Below are positions 26,918-33,561 of a DNA stretch of 64,000 nt, one piece after another. The stretch lies in contig JASCOE010000002.1 of NCBI GenBank assembly GCA_029959285.1, forward strand, positions 434,001-498,000, given 5' to 3'. Positions within the stretch are counted from its first letter, which is position 1; every line of letters starts with the position of its first letter. Made by a program: the position numbers and the translations under genes. The notes below the pieces were generated by a model. That model was not told where the DNA came from. It did not search any database and was given only the letters and a program-made list of their open reading frames with translations. The stretch is from Flavobacteriaceae bacterium PS02337 (GTDB taxonomy: Bacteria > Bacteroidota > Bacteroidia > Flavobacteriales > Flavobacteriaceae).

Positions 26918-27124
26918 ATGAGTACGTATTTTTCTTTAACAGTTCCTGATTCAAAGGAGCTATTAAATCCAAACATTAAAAGATTTGTTATTCAACAACA
27001 AAAATCATTTGAAATTATACCAACTAAAGACGGCACTATTTATCAGATTGAATTCACTTCAGAATTACAGAAAAAATCATTTGAAATACAACTGAATGAA
27101 AAATTCCCGTTTTTGTTTTATTAA
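26918..27124 (+). CDS. Hypothetical protein, 68 aa
   Basis: MSTYFSLTVPDSKELLNPNI starts it. It is small and soluble, with two similar QQKSFEI / QKKSFEI segments. No domain is recognised. It is downstream of the XRE gene with an 85-base gap that includes the weak -7-like TATATTTA. Its 3' end contains the -33 of the next promoter. Confidence 0.5.
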   Translation: MSTYFSLTVPDSKELLNPNIKRFVIQQQKSFEIIPTKDGTIYQIEFTSELQKKSFEIQLNEKFPFLFY

Positions 27125-27142
27125 ATTTATTTATTAAATTTG
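27112..27142 (+). promoter_or_regulatory. Strong-consensus promoter of a short transcript
   Basis: TTTG (27112-27115), 19 bases, TAAATTTG (27135-27142): an exact Bacteroidota consensus. The predicted start near 27149 gives a leader of about 95 bases with the small palindromes TAAATAAGTATGATTTATTTA-like (ends 6 bp) and GCATTTTAAATGC. Confidence 0.6.
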
Positions 27143-27242
27143 CAACGTAGTAAATAAGTATGATTTATTTACAACGGCATTTTAAATGCATCATACACAT
27201 TTAAAGTGAGAAAGTTTAAAAATCTTCTAAAAACAAATAAAA

Positions 27243-27368
27243 ATGTTAACAAGAAGGTATTTTACAAAAGAAAACATAACATTTTTCATTTTGGTTTACC
27301 AATTTCTATTGGATGACCTTTTACCAAAATTGATAAAACTGATTGAATTTCTTACAAAATTAGCATAA
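27243..27368 (+). CDS. 41-aa hydrophobic small ORF
   Basis: It starts MLTRRYFTKENITFFILVYQ and ends LIKLIEFLTKLA: a basic N-terminus, then an amphipathic or membrane-type helix. It has a consensus promoter upstream and a perfect 12-bp terminator five bases downstream. A degenerate relative lies at about 29360-29500. The profile fits a small membrane peptide, such as a type I toxin, but the RNA itself could be the functional product. Confidence 0.45.
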   Translation: MLTRRYFTKENITFFILVYQFLLDDLLPKLIKLIEFLTKLA

Positions 27369-27372
27369 AATT

Positions 27373-27410
27373 CAAACCCTTACGGCTAGCAACGTAAGGG
27401 TTTGTCATTT
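27373..27410 (+). terminator. Terminator of the short transcript
   Basis: The perfect 12-bp stem CAAACCCTTACG / CGTAAGGGTTTG has an 8-base loop, then a T-rich tail. A decayed copy (CAAACCCTTATGG, then AAGTTTTTTTTT) is at about 29490-29524. Confidence 0.85.
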
Positions 27411-27414
27411 TATT

Positions 27415-27505
27415 TAAAATTGCTTTCTTCCAGTCCCTATCAACCTTTATCTTCATTTTAATCCTGTAATCTCCCCAACGCAATGAACCCTGTTATCAAG
27501 GTTAA
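27415..27505 (-). repeat. Element-end repeat, copy 1
   Basis: About 75% identical by eye to 29528-29612 on the minus strand. In one frame both encode GDY-IKMK-KV--DW-K, with many differences at third positions, so both look like leftover 3' ends of the same gene. In this copy stops lie just upstream. Confidence 0.6.
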
Positions 27506-27565
27506 TTACTTATATCGATTAAGAATATTTTAAGCTACCTAAATTAATTTAGGCAACTTTTTATT

Positions 27566-27964
27566 TTAGTTTTTAACCAATCTAATTGATTCTGAAATTC
27601 TTTCCGTGTAAACAGATTTATCATTAGTAACAAATGTTATTTCATCTCCATTAATCTGTATCACCTCAACAGACTCGGAATCAACTTTAAACTCTAAGGT
27701 TGATTTTAAATTGCTAAGCCTGATAAATTCTGGCTGTATCGAATGACGAGTGTTAAAGTCAAAAGGAATTTTCCTATCTCTCTTAAAAATCGGGATATCT
27801 GCGCTAACCAAATAACTTCTCAAAAAATCAACAGTACTAGCGGTTTCGTTATCTTGCGAAACTCTTGATAAAAATACTTTTAAATTCTCTGGTTCGTGAA
27901 GTTTATCTATTGCTCCATCAAATTTATATTCGAAATGTGCTTTAAATGGAATTAATCCTGTCAT
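27566..27964 (-). CDS. Hypothetical protein, 132 aa
   Basis: Soluble protein starting MTGLIPFKAHFEYKFDGAID and ending ERISESIRLVKN, predicted mixed alpha/beta. No family is recognised. It sits 13 bases after the 81-aa gene on the same strand, so the two form a small operon. The hairpin AGCTACCTAAATTAATTTAG (27533-27552) extended by GCAACT lies beyond its stop. Confidence 0.6.
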   Translation of the reverse strand: MTGLIPFKAHFEYKFDGAIDKLHEPENLKVFLSRVSQDNETASTVDFLRSYLVSADIPIFKRDRKIPFDFNTRHSIQPEFIRLSNLKSTLEFKVDSESVEVIQINGDEITFVTNDKSVYTERISESIRLVKN

Positions 27965-27977
27965 TTTATTTTAGTTA

Positions 27978-28223
27978 TTAAGTTAGTAAATTTTGTATTT
28001 CTTCTATCGCTGATTCAAGTAAGGCTTTATTATTATCGTTAGGAAAATTTGAATAATTTTTCGCAATCTCAACGTAATTCATATGAGCACTCATTTGTTC
28101 TGTCACCGACTTTTCTTTAAATCGGGCTGGCGGTGTAGACATAATCTCTAAGTATGCGCCTTTTATATTTCCTCTATCACTTTCAAGAAGATTTTTGAAA
28201 TTTTTTATATATTTTGATTCCAT
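27978..28223 (-). CDS. Hypothetical protein, 81 aa
   Basis: Mostly helical, charged (YIKNFKNLLESDRGNIKGAY and EQMSAHMNYVEIAKNYSNF). No domain is recognised. It is the first gene of a pair with the 132-aa protein. It faces away from the predicted RNA promoter at 28290. Confidence 0.55.
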   Translation of the reverse strand: MESKYIKNFKNLLESDRGNIKGAYLEIMSTPPARFKEKSVTEQMSAHMNYVEIAKNYSNFPNDNNKALLESAIEEIQNLLT

Positions 28224-28289
28224 ATATACTCTATAATCTTTTTAATATTTTATTATTTTCTACTTTTGTTTTATAAACACAAACTTTTG

Positions 28290-28320
28290 TTGTGATTTGT
28301 AATTATTTTTTATACCTTTG
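28290..28320 (+). promoter_or_regulatory. Promoter of a possible non-coding RNA
   Basis: TTG (28290-28292), 20 bases, TACCTTTG (28313-28320), an exact TAnnTTTG. No gene of useful length follows on this strand for 530 bases. Confidence 0.55.
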
Positions 28321-28326
28321 CGCCTG

Positions 28327-28660
28327 TTATAAGTTTTATATAGAGCCGATGTTTGCAACCACCGACTCTAAAAGTTAAACAAATACAGCTAATTACGATA
28401 ATTAGCCAATAAACTAAATGTAGCTCCTAGCAATCACAGCCACATTTATGTAATTTATAAGTTTTGTATATATACTTACAAACTGCTGGAAGATTTGTAA
28501 CAAAAATTCCTCCACAAATAATTAAGACAAACTGACTTATCATTCTTTGTTGGTTTTAGTTAAATTCGAAGGTTTAGCGCCTTCCTCGCCAAGAACATTT
28601 GCCTCCCAAAAGACAATAAAAAATCACGACTACCTCAGTAGTCGAGTATCAAGCTATTTT
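28327..28660 (+). ncRNA. Candidate structured RNA of about 330 nt
   Basis: It sits in a 630-base gene-free gap and follows a consensus promoter. Possible stems, in order: TAGAGCCG with CGACTCTA (28341-28370), GCTAATTA with TAATTAGC (28388-28406, perfect), AAATGT with ACATTT (28416-28447), TTTGTA with TACAAA (28473-28492), GAAGG with CCTTC (28568-28584), and CGACTAC with GTAGTCG on a CTCA loop (28627-28644), followed by a T tract. The only frames inside are tiny (a 9-codon frame at 28350). It matches no RNA family I recognise. AT-rich DNA gives chance stems, so this stays tentative. Confidence 0.4.
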
Positions 28661-28852
28661 TCCGAAATTTTTTAAGTCGCGAATTTAATCATAATATTTC
28701 TTACCATCTAATTTTTGACTATAAATTATTGTTAAATTTTTTGGTGTTTAAAAATTATTTTTGTAAAATACGCGAAAAATTATTTTTTTTGACATCATAC
28801 TATTATTTACTCCCTAAAAATTACAATTAACCATTATTTAAAATTGAAATAT

Positions 28853-29113
28853 ATGACCGAAGAAGAAATAAAAGAAATAATACAAAATTACAGGATAAAA
28901 AGAACGACATACAACAATGAATGCAATCATATTACAAAGGAATGGCAAGAAGGAAGGATGTATTCATTTAATCTAGATGCTCAAATGAAAGAACTGCACT
29001 ATGATTTTAAGAATAGTATTGAAAAGAAAAACCATGACAAATTAAAAGAGTACTGCAAGAATGACCTAAAAAACGAACAAATTTATGAACGGCTTCATAG
29101 AGAAATCTGGTAA
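28853..29113 (+). CDS. Hypothetical protein, 86 aa
   Basis: From the ATG at 28853 (a TTG at 28844 is also open). Highly charged and helical: MTEEEIKEIIQNYRIKRTTY, a central ITKEWQEGRMYSFNLDAQMK and ending YERLHREIW. The -7-like TATTTTTG is at 28756-28763. No family is recognised. A strong terminator follows. Confidence 0.6.
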   Translation: MTEEEIKEIIQNYRIKRTTYNNECNHITKEWQEGRMYSFNLDAQMKELHYDFKNSIEKKNHDKLKEYCKNDLKNEQIYERLHREIW

Positions 29114-29119
29114 TAACAA

Positions 29120-29154
29120 AATAATAAAGGGTGATTAAATCACCCTTTATTATT
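29120..29154. terminator. Bidirectional terminator, 15-bp perfect stem
   Basis: AATAATAAAGGGTGA and TCACCCTTTATTATT around a 5-base loop, between two convergent genes. Confidence 0.88.
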
Positions 29155-29281
29155 TCTCCCAGCCACATAGCTTTGTATAACCACGTTGATTAGCATCTTT
29201 CAAACTGATTTTTTTTATCTCGTGAGTACATTCTTTTAATCCTTTACAACTTGGTGATAAATGACACTTAGAAGCAGTCAT
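29150..29281 (-). CDS. 43-aa Cys-rich small protein
   Basis: Sequence features in order: MTASKCHLSPSCKGLKECTH, then EIKKISLKDANQRGYTKLCG and WEK. Four Cys and two His suggest a small metal-binding or disulfide knot. Its stop lies inside the shared terminator hairpin. The SLKDAN-x-GYTKLCGWE ending looks like a conserved motif. The function is unknown. Confidence 0.5.
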   Translation of the reverse strand: MTASKCHLSPSCKGLKECTHEIKKISLKDANQRGYTKLCGWEK

Positions 29282-29329
29282 GCTAAAACATATATATACA
29301 TCCGAATTATTAGCTCAAGATGTAAAAAG

Positions 29330-29612
29330 ACTAAAAAAAATGATTTGCAGTAATGTTTTCATATGTTAAGAAGATTTTTACGAAATAAAATTTACTGATT
29401 TTTATGATGTCACATCAATACATCTCACAGGTATTAATGCCCGACTTAATAAAATTTTTTAAATTTCTAACGCATCTATAGAACAAAACACAAACCCTTA
29501 TGGCTTACCATATAAGTTTTTTTTTATTTTACTCTAAAGTTATTTTATCCCAGTCTTTAGTTACTTTTACCTTCATCTTTATACTGTAATCGCCCCCACA
29601 CATTGAACTCTG
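29330..29612. repeat. Element-end repeat, copy 2 (decayed)
   Basis: A degenerate version of 27240-27505. It starts at a start-like ATGTTAAGAAGATTTTTACG, contains AAATTTCTAACG and CAAACCCTTATGG, and ends with the minus-strand segment coding GDYSIKMKVKVTKDWDK. It abuts the comM N-terminal fragment and so marks the outer right end of the island. The rest of the gap 29282-29556 shows nothing else. Confidence 0.5.
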
Positions 29613-30453
29613 CTTCCTTCGAAATAGTATGATGAGGACTTCTAAAAGGTCTTTGATTCATTAGTCCAACTTCTTTTAATTTTCCGGCAACGCTATGAAT
29701 TTTAGTGGTTTCCAAAGCTTCACGTAAAGTCATTGGCGGTAAAATACTCGGAACACGTTTTGCCAGCATTGTTTTTCCTGCTCCAGGAGGACCAATCAAA
29801 ATAATATTATGACCGCCCGCTGCCGCAATTTCCATACAACGTTTGATACTTTCTTGTCCGCGGACATCTGAAAAATCAAATTCTGGAAAATCTAATGTTT
29901 TATAAAATTCAGATCTTGTATCGATTACAGTTGGTTGTAAAGTTCCTTTTCCTGCAAAAAAATCAATTATTTCTTTTAGATTTTCAACGCCATAAACATC
30001 TAAACCAGATACAATTGCGGCTTCTTTTACATTTTGAATTGGGAGAAAAAATCCTTTATATCCTTCTTCTTTCGCTTTTATCGCAATCGGCAAAGCGCCG
30101 CGAATAGGCTGCAGACTTCCGTCTAAAGAAAGTTCGCCCATAATAATATATTGTTCAATTTCTGGAGCTTTAATCTGATCTGAACCAACCAAAATTCCCA
30201 TTGCCAAAGTCAAATCATAAGAAGAACCTTCTTTTCGAAGATCGGCAGGCGCCATATTAATTGTAATTTTCTTTCCCGGAAAATTTAATCCGTTGTTTTT
30301 TAAAGCGGCGGCAATTCTATAACTGCTTTCTTTTATCGCATTATCTGGAAGTCCAACTAAATGATAACCAATTCCTTTATCCATATGAACCTCAACTGTA
30401 ATTGTTGTGGCCTCAACTCCAAAAACAGCACTTCCGTAAACTTTTACTAACAT
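29557..30453 (-). pseudogene. comM: comM (yifB), N-terminal part, truncated by the island
   Basis: 298 codons. The first 278 are native ComM: MLVKVYGSAVFGVEATTITV, the Lon-protease-like ChlI N-domain, then Walker A LIGPPGAGKTMLAKR near residue 215 and RPFRSPHHTIS. After HHTIS the family continues DVALVGGG, but here the frame enters island DNA (KEAEFNVWGRLQYKDEGKSN) and stops. ComM is a helicase that helps integrate DNA taken up by natural transformation. Without the Walker B and sensor parts it should be inactive. The C-terminus is at 16667. Confidence 0.92.
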
Positions 30454-30557
30454 AAAATCTTTTTCATTAAATAATTTTAAATCTAATAAAAAGATTTAAA
30501 TCATAATCTTTTTACTACAAAAAAAATAAGAAAAATAATCTTATTTATATTTTAATA

Positions 30558-30917
30558 TTACTTAACTAAACTTTTATGTTTTGCCCCCCAATTTTCCAAC
30601 TGACGCCATATTGGAATCAAATCGTTTGCTATTTGCGTTAATTCATAATCAACTCGTGGCGGAACTTCTGCATAAACAGTTCGCTTTAGCAGACCTTCTT
30701 TTTCTAAATCACGCAACTGTAAAGTCAACATTCTTTCTGTAATATTTGGAATCTGCTTTCTTATTTCACTAAATCTTAACTTCCCTTTTTCAAGTTTACA
30801 GAGTATTAACAATTTCCACCTTCCGCCTATTTTACAAACCGCGTAGGTTAAATCACAACCTTCAACAATGCTTTTCTCATTTAGCATATTGGTTGAGTTT
30901 TCCTTTCTATTTCCCAT
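30558..30917 (-). CDS. HxlR-family transcriptional regulator
   Basis: 119 aa, a winged helix typical of HxlR: CDLTYAVCKIGGRWKLLILC, LRFSEIRKQIPNITERMLTL, LRDLEKEGLLKRTVYAEVPP and VDYELT. Cys in EGCDLTYAVCKIGG could sense redox or electrophiles, as in some relatives. It is divergent from the MFS exporter at 31015, with an operator-like palindrome in between, so it probably represses both. Confidence 0.92.
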   Translation of the reverse strand: MGNRKENSTNMLNEKSIVEGCDLTYAVCKIGGRWKLLILCKLEKGKLRFSEIRKQIPNITERMLTLQLRDLEKEGLLKRTVYAEVPPRVDYELTQIANDLIPIWRQLENWGAKHKSLVK

Positions 30918-30933
30918 TACTTACAAATTTGTT

Positions 30934-30969
30934 AGTACCATACATTTGAATGTGTACTGTGCAAATTTA
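30934..30969. promoter_or_regulatory. Divergent promoters with HxlR-type operator
   Basis: The imperfect palindrome at 30934-30958 has outer GTAC half-sites and inner ACATT-TG-AATGT. A plus-strand -7 box TACATTTG (30941-30948) lies within it. A minus-strand -7 box TAAATTTG (30969-30962) lies next to it. A second plus-strand -7, TACTTTTG, is at 30982-30989. Confidence 0.55.
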
Positions 30970-31014
30970 ATAGATTAAAAATACTTTTGCCTAGTTTAAT
31001 TAAATTAATAGTAA

Positions 31015-32181
31015 ATGAAAAAATACGCATACATTGGTTGCCTTGGTTTTTTAGCAGTCATTACAACAGAATTTGGTATCATTGGCATCTTACCGCAAGT
31101 TGCAGAACATTATAAAATCACAATAGATAAGGCAGGATCGCTACTGAGTGCGTTTGCTTTGGTAATAGCACTAACAGGTCCTTTTATGACTTTACTTACA
31201 TCTCGTTTTGACCGTAAAAAAGTTATGCTTGCAGCAATCTCTATTTTTTTAATAACTGGAATTGTTTCTTCTTTTTCACCGCCTTTCTGGTTATTAATGC
31301 TGGTAAGAATTCTACCCGCTTTTTTACAGCCGGTTTATATAGCAACTGCTTTGGCTGTAGCAGTTTCACGGGCTGATAAAAAAAGAGAAAACGAATTGAT
31401 GAGTATTGTTTTTAGTGGTGTCGCCATTGCAATGGTAACAACAGTTCCTTTTGCAACTTGGCTGGCGGGTTTATGGTCTTGGGAATATTCTTTTATGGTA
31501 CAAACAATTGTGAGTATCATAGCGTTTGCAGGAATTTATTTTGTATTGCCTCCAATGCCTGTAAAAGAAAAAAAATCTAATGGCAGTCAATTAAAAATAT
31601 TAACGAAACCTACTTTTATTATTAGTACAGCAATGAATTTTTTTATGATTACTGCTTGGTTTTCAACATATAGTTATTTCGCAGAATACTTAAATAAAGC
31701 TAAAGGAATGGATATTACTATGGTTAGTTATATGTTGTTTTTATTTGGTATTATTGGAGTTTTTGCCAATTGGATTGCAGGTAAAATGCTGAATAAAAAT
31801 ATAGCAAAAACTACAGCATTTTTTCTCTCAGGAACTATTTTAATTCCTGTCTTATTATATTTTTCTGATGGAAATAATGTTGCAACAATTATTGTAATCG
31901 GAATTTGGGGATTTCTATATTCGCCTAGTTTCTTAAATGCCTCTACTTATATGATTTCTTCTGTTCCAGATAGTTTAGAATTTGCTAACAGTCTTGCAAC
32001 CTCTTTTGGCAATTTAGGTGTAACATTAGGAACAACTTTGGGAGGCTGGATAATCGTTACCAAAGGAGTAGAATATAATCCGTGGTTAGGAACGATTTTC
32101 GGTGCTTTGGCTTTTCTGATGATTGCATTAAGAAGTTTTCTAGAACACAATACTTTTAAAGCAATTCAAAGTTGTTCTTAA
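31015..32181 (+). CDS. MFS transporter (DHA1, NepI/AraJ-like exporter)
   Basis: 388 aa with twelve hydrophobic segments. Family motifs: ITTEFGIIGILPQVAEHY in TM1 and LLTSRFDRKKVMLAA in the loop between TM2 and TM3. Relatives export nucleosides, arabinose or drugs by proton antiport. The adjacent divergent HxlR regulator suggests induction by the exported compound. The substrate is not predictable. Confidence 0.88.
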   Translation: MKKYAYIGCLGFLAVITTEFGIIGILPQVAEHYKITIDKAGSLLSAFALVIALTGPFMTLLTSRFDRKKVMLAAISIFLITGIVSSFSPPFWLLMLVRILPAFLQPVYIATALAVAVSRADKKRENELMSIVFSGVAIAMVTTVPFATWLAGLWSWEYSFMVQTIVSIIAFAGIYFVLPPMPVKEKKSNGSQLKILTKPTFIISTAMNFFMITAWFSTYSYFAEYLNKAKGMDITMVSYMLFLFGIIGVFANWIAGKMLNKNIAKTTAFFLSGTILIPVLLYFSDGNNVATIIVIGIWGFLYSPSFLNASTYMISSVPDSLEFANSLATSFGNLGVTLGTTLGGWIIVTKGVEYNPWLGTIFGALAFLMIALRSFLEHNTFKAIQSCS

Positions 32182-32213
32182 TTTAAAAATACTTTATCAA
32201 TAAGCTTATATCT

Positions 32214-32257
32214 GAATTTGATTATTCTTAGTCTTTAGATTGGGAATAATCAAATTC
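32214..32257. terminator. Bidirectional terminator, 14-bp perfect stem
   Basis: GAATTTGATTATTC pairs with GAATAATCAAATTC around a 16-base loop between the convergent MFS and oxidoreductase genes. Confidence 0.8.
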
Positions 32258-32269
32258 ATTTCTTCTAAA

Positions 32270-33244
32270 TTAAAACGGTAATCCGATTTGTGTTTTAATT
32301 TCTTCCACAATCTTACTCAAATCCAAACTATTCTGATGCGACCAAAGTTTACTTTCAATTTGATTGTTTTGAATACAATTTTGACATTCTATAATTTCAT
32401 GCGAATATCCTTTTCCTAAAGTCGGTAAACTTACAACAGCTTCTTTTCCTTCATTCATAAATAAAGAATATCCATCGGCAACATACCAAGGTGCATTTAA
32501 TTCGATTCTTCCTTTTGTTCCCGAAATAACAGCTTTCATATCAGATTCTGAAACTATAGAAGCATGCAGAATTGATTGAGCCGATTCGTATTCCAAAATC
32601 ATAGAAGTTTGCAAATCAATATCATTTTTATGTTTTATGGCCTTTGCAAAAATCTCTTTCGGATTTCCTAATAGTATATATGACAAGAATAAAGGATAAA
32701 CGCCAATATCAAATAATGCGCCGCCTCCTAATTCTTTATCAAAAAGTCTTTTGTTTTCTATTTCACTTCCGTGAAAGGCAAAATCGGCTTTTACATAATT
32801 TACCTCACCAATTATACCACTATTTATTTTTTGTAAAACGTCTTGAACCGACGGAATAAATCGCGTCCAGAAAGCTTCCATAAAAAATTTATTGTTTTTT
32901 TTAGAAGCTTCGATCATTCTTTGAGCATCTTTATAAGACAATGATAAAGGCTTTTCACAAAGTACATGCTTACCATTTTCTAAAGCTTTTATAGCTAATT
33001 CGGCGTGTGAATTATGAGGAGTTGCAATGTAGACGATTTCTACTTCAGAATCTTCAAAAAGTAAATCATAAGAATTATACATTCTTAAAGCATTAAATTT
33101 TCCGCCAAATTCCTCAGCTTTAGCCAAATCTCTTGAAGCAACTGCCGTCAATTCAGCATTTTCTACTAATAATAGATCTGAAGCAAATTGACTTGCGATA
33201 TTTCCAAGACCAATTATTCCCCATTTTATTTTTCTACTTTTCAT
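32270..33244 (-). CDS. Gfo/Idh/MocA-family oxidoreductase
   Basis: 324 aa. N-terminal Rossmann NAD(P) fold (KWGIIGLGNIASQFASDL), VYIATPHNSHAELAIKALEN and the family EKPLSLSY Lys motif near residue 98. The C-terminal alpha/beta domain carries GGGALFDIGVYPLFLSYILL with the conserved D-x3-Y. It most resembles the dihydrodiol-dehydrogenase subgroup. It oxidises or reduces a sugar-like substrate, identity unknown. There is no cytoplasmic-exit signal, unlike the paralog at 50002. Confidence 0.88.
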   Translation of the reverse strand: MKSRKIKWGIIGLGNIASQFASDLLLVENAELTAVASRDLAKAEEFGGKFNALRMYNSYDLLFEDSEVEIVYIATPHNSHAELAIKALENGKHVLCEKPLSLSYKDAQRMIEASKKNNKFFMEAFWTRFIPSVQDVLQKINSGIIGEVNYVKADFAFHGSEIENKRLFDKELGGGALFDIGVYPLFLSYILLGNPKEIFAKAIKHKNDIDLQTSMILEYESAQSILHASIVSESDMKAVISGTKGRIELNAPWYVADGYSLFMNEGKEAVVSLPTLGKGYSHEIIECQNCIQNNQIESKLWSHQNSLDLSKIVEEIKTQIGLPF

Positions 33245-33495
33245 TCTTTAAATTTTACTCATCAAAATTGTTAAAAAGATTAAAAAATATCTTCTATAAC
33301 AAACTGAAGACGTTTTTTAAACAACAAATATCCATTATCCTACAAAAAATAGCAATCAATTACCCCAAAAATTATCAAAATTGATACTTTGAGCAAAAAA
33401 AATGTTGCTAAATTGTAAATTTTAAGTTTGTTTTAAGATATTCATGCAAAATGAAAGGGGTTAAATTTTAAATTTAACAAAAATTAAACATTGAA

Positions 33496-33511
33496 CCCTA
33501 TTTTTTTAGGG
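33496..33511 (+). promoter_or_regulatory. Leader hairpin before amtB
   Basis: CCCTA / TAGGG around six Ts, about 50 bases before the ATG, with a weak -7-like TACTTTTA at about 33530. No sigma-54 or other nitrogen-type site is recognised. The remaining 317-base gap is AT-rich with no gene. Confidence 0.3.
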
Positions 33512-33561
33512 GGTATTAAATGATTTTATACTTTTATCAAAAATTTTAAAACTAAATAACT

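Larger units (their letters stand above)
16778..29620. mobile_element. Genomic island inserted in comM
   Basis: About 12.8 kb lies between the two pieces of comM. The left edge is next to a large serine recombinase that reads away from the junction, which is the usual layout for such elements. The right edge is at the comM codon for Ser in HHTIS (near 29620). Cargo includes a second recombinase, a Rep-like protein, XRE regulators, a HAD-PRTase/DprA pair, lipoproteins and tiny ORFs, with mixed strands and long non-coding gaps unlike the flanks. About 200 central codons of comM are missing, and a diverged copy of the right end lies at 27.1-27.5 kb. More than one insertion plus a deletion is therefore likely. 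A clean att direct repeat is not visible; only TCGAAA is shared by both edges. Confidence 0.85.

Noticed and set aside
33245-33561. Nitrogen-type (sigma-54 or NtrC-like) site upstream of amtB
   Set aside because: No TGGCAC-N5-TTGC-like sequence was found.
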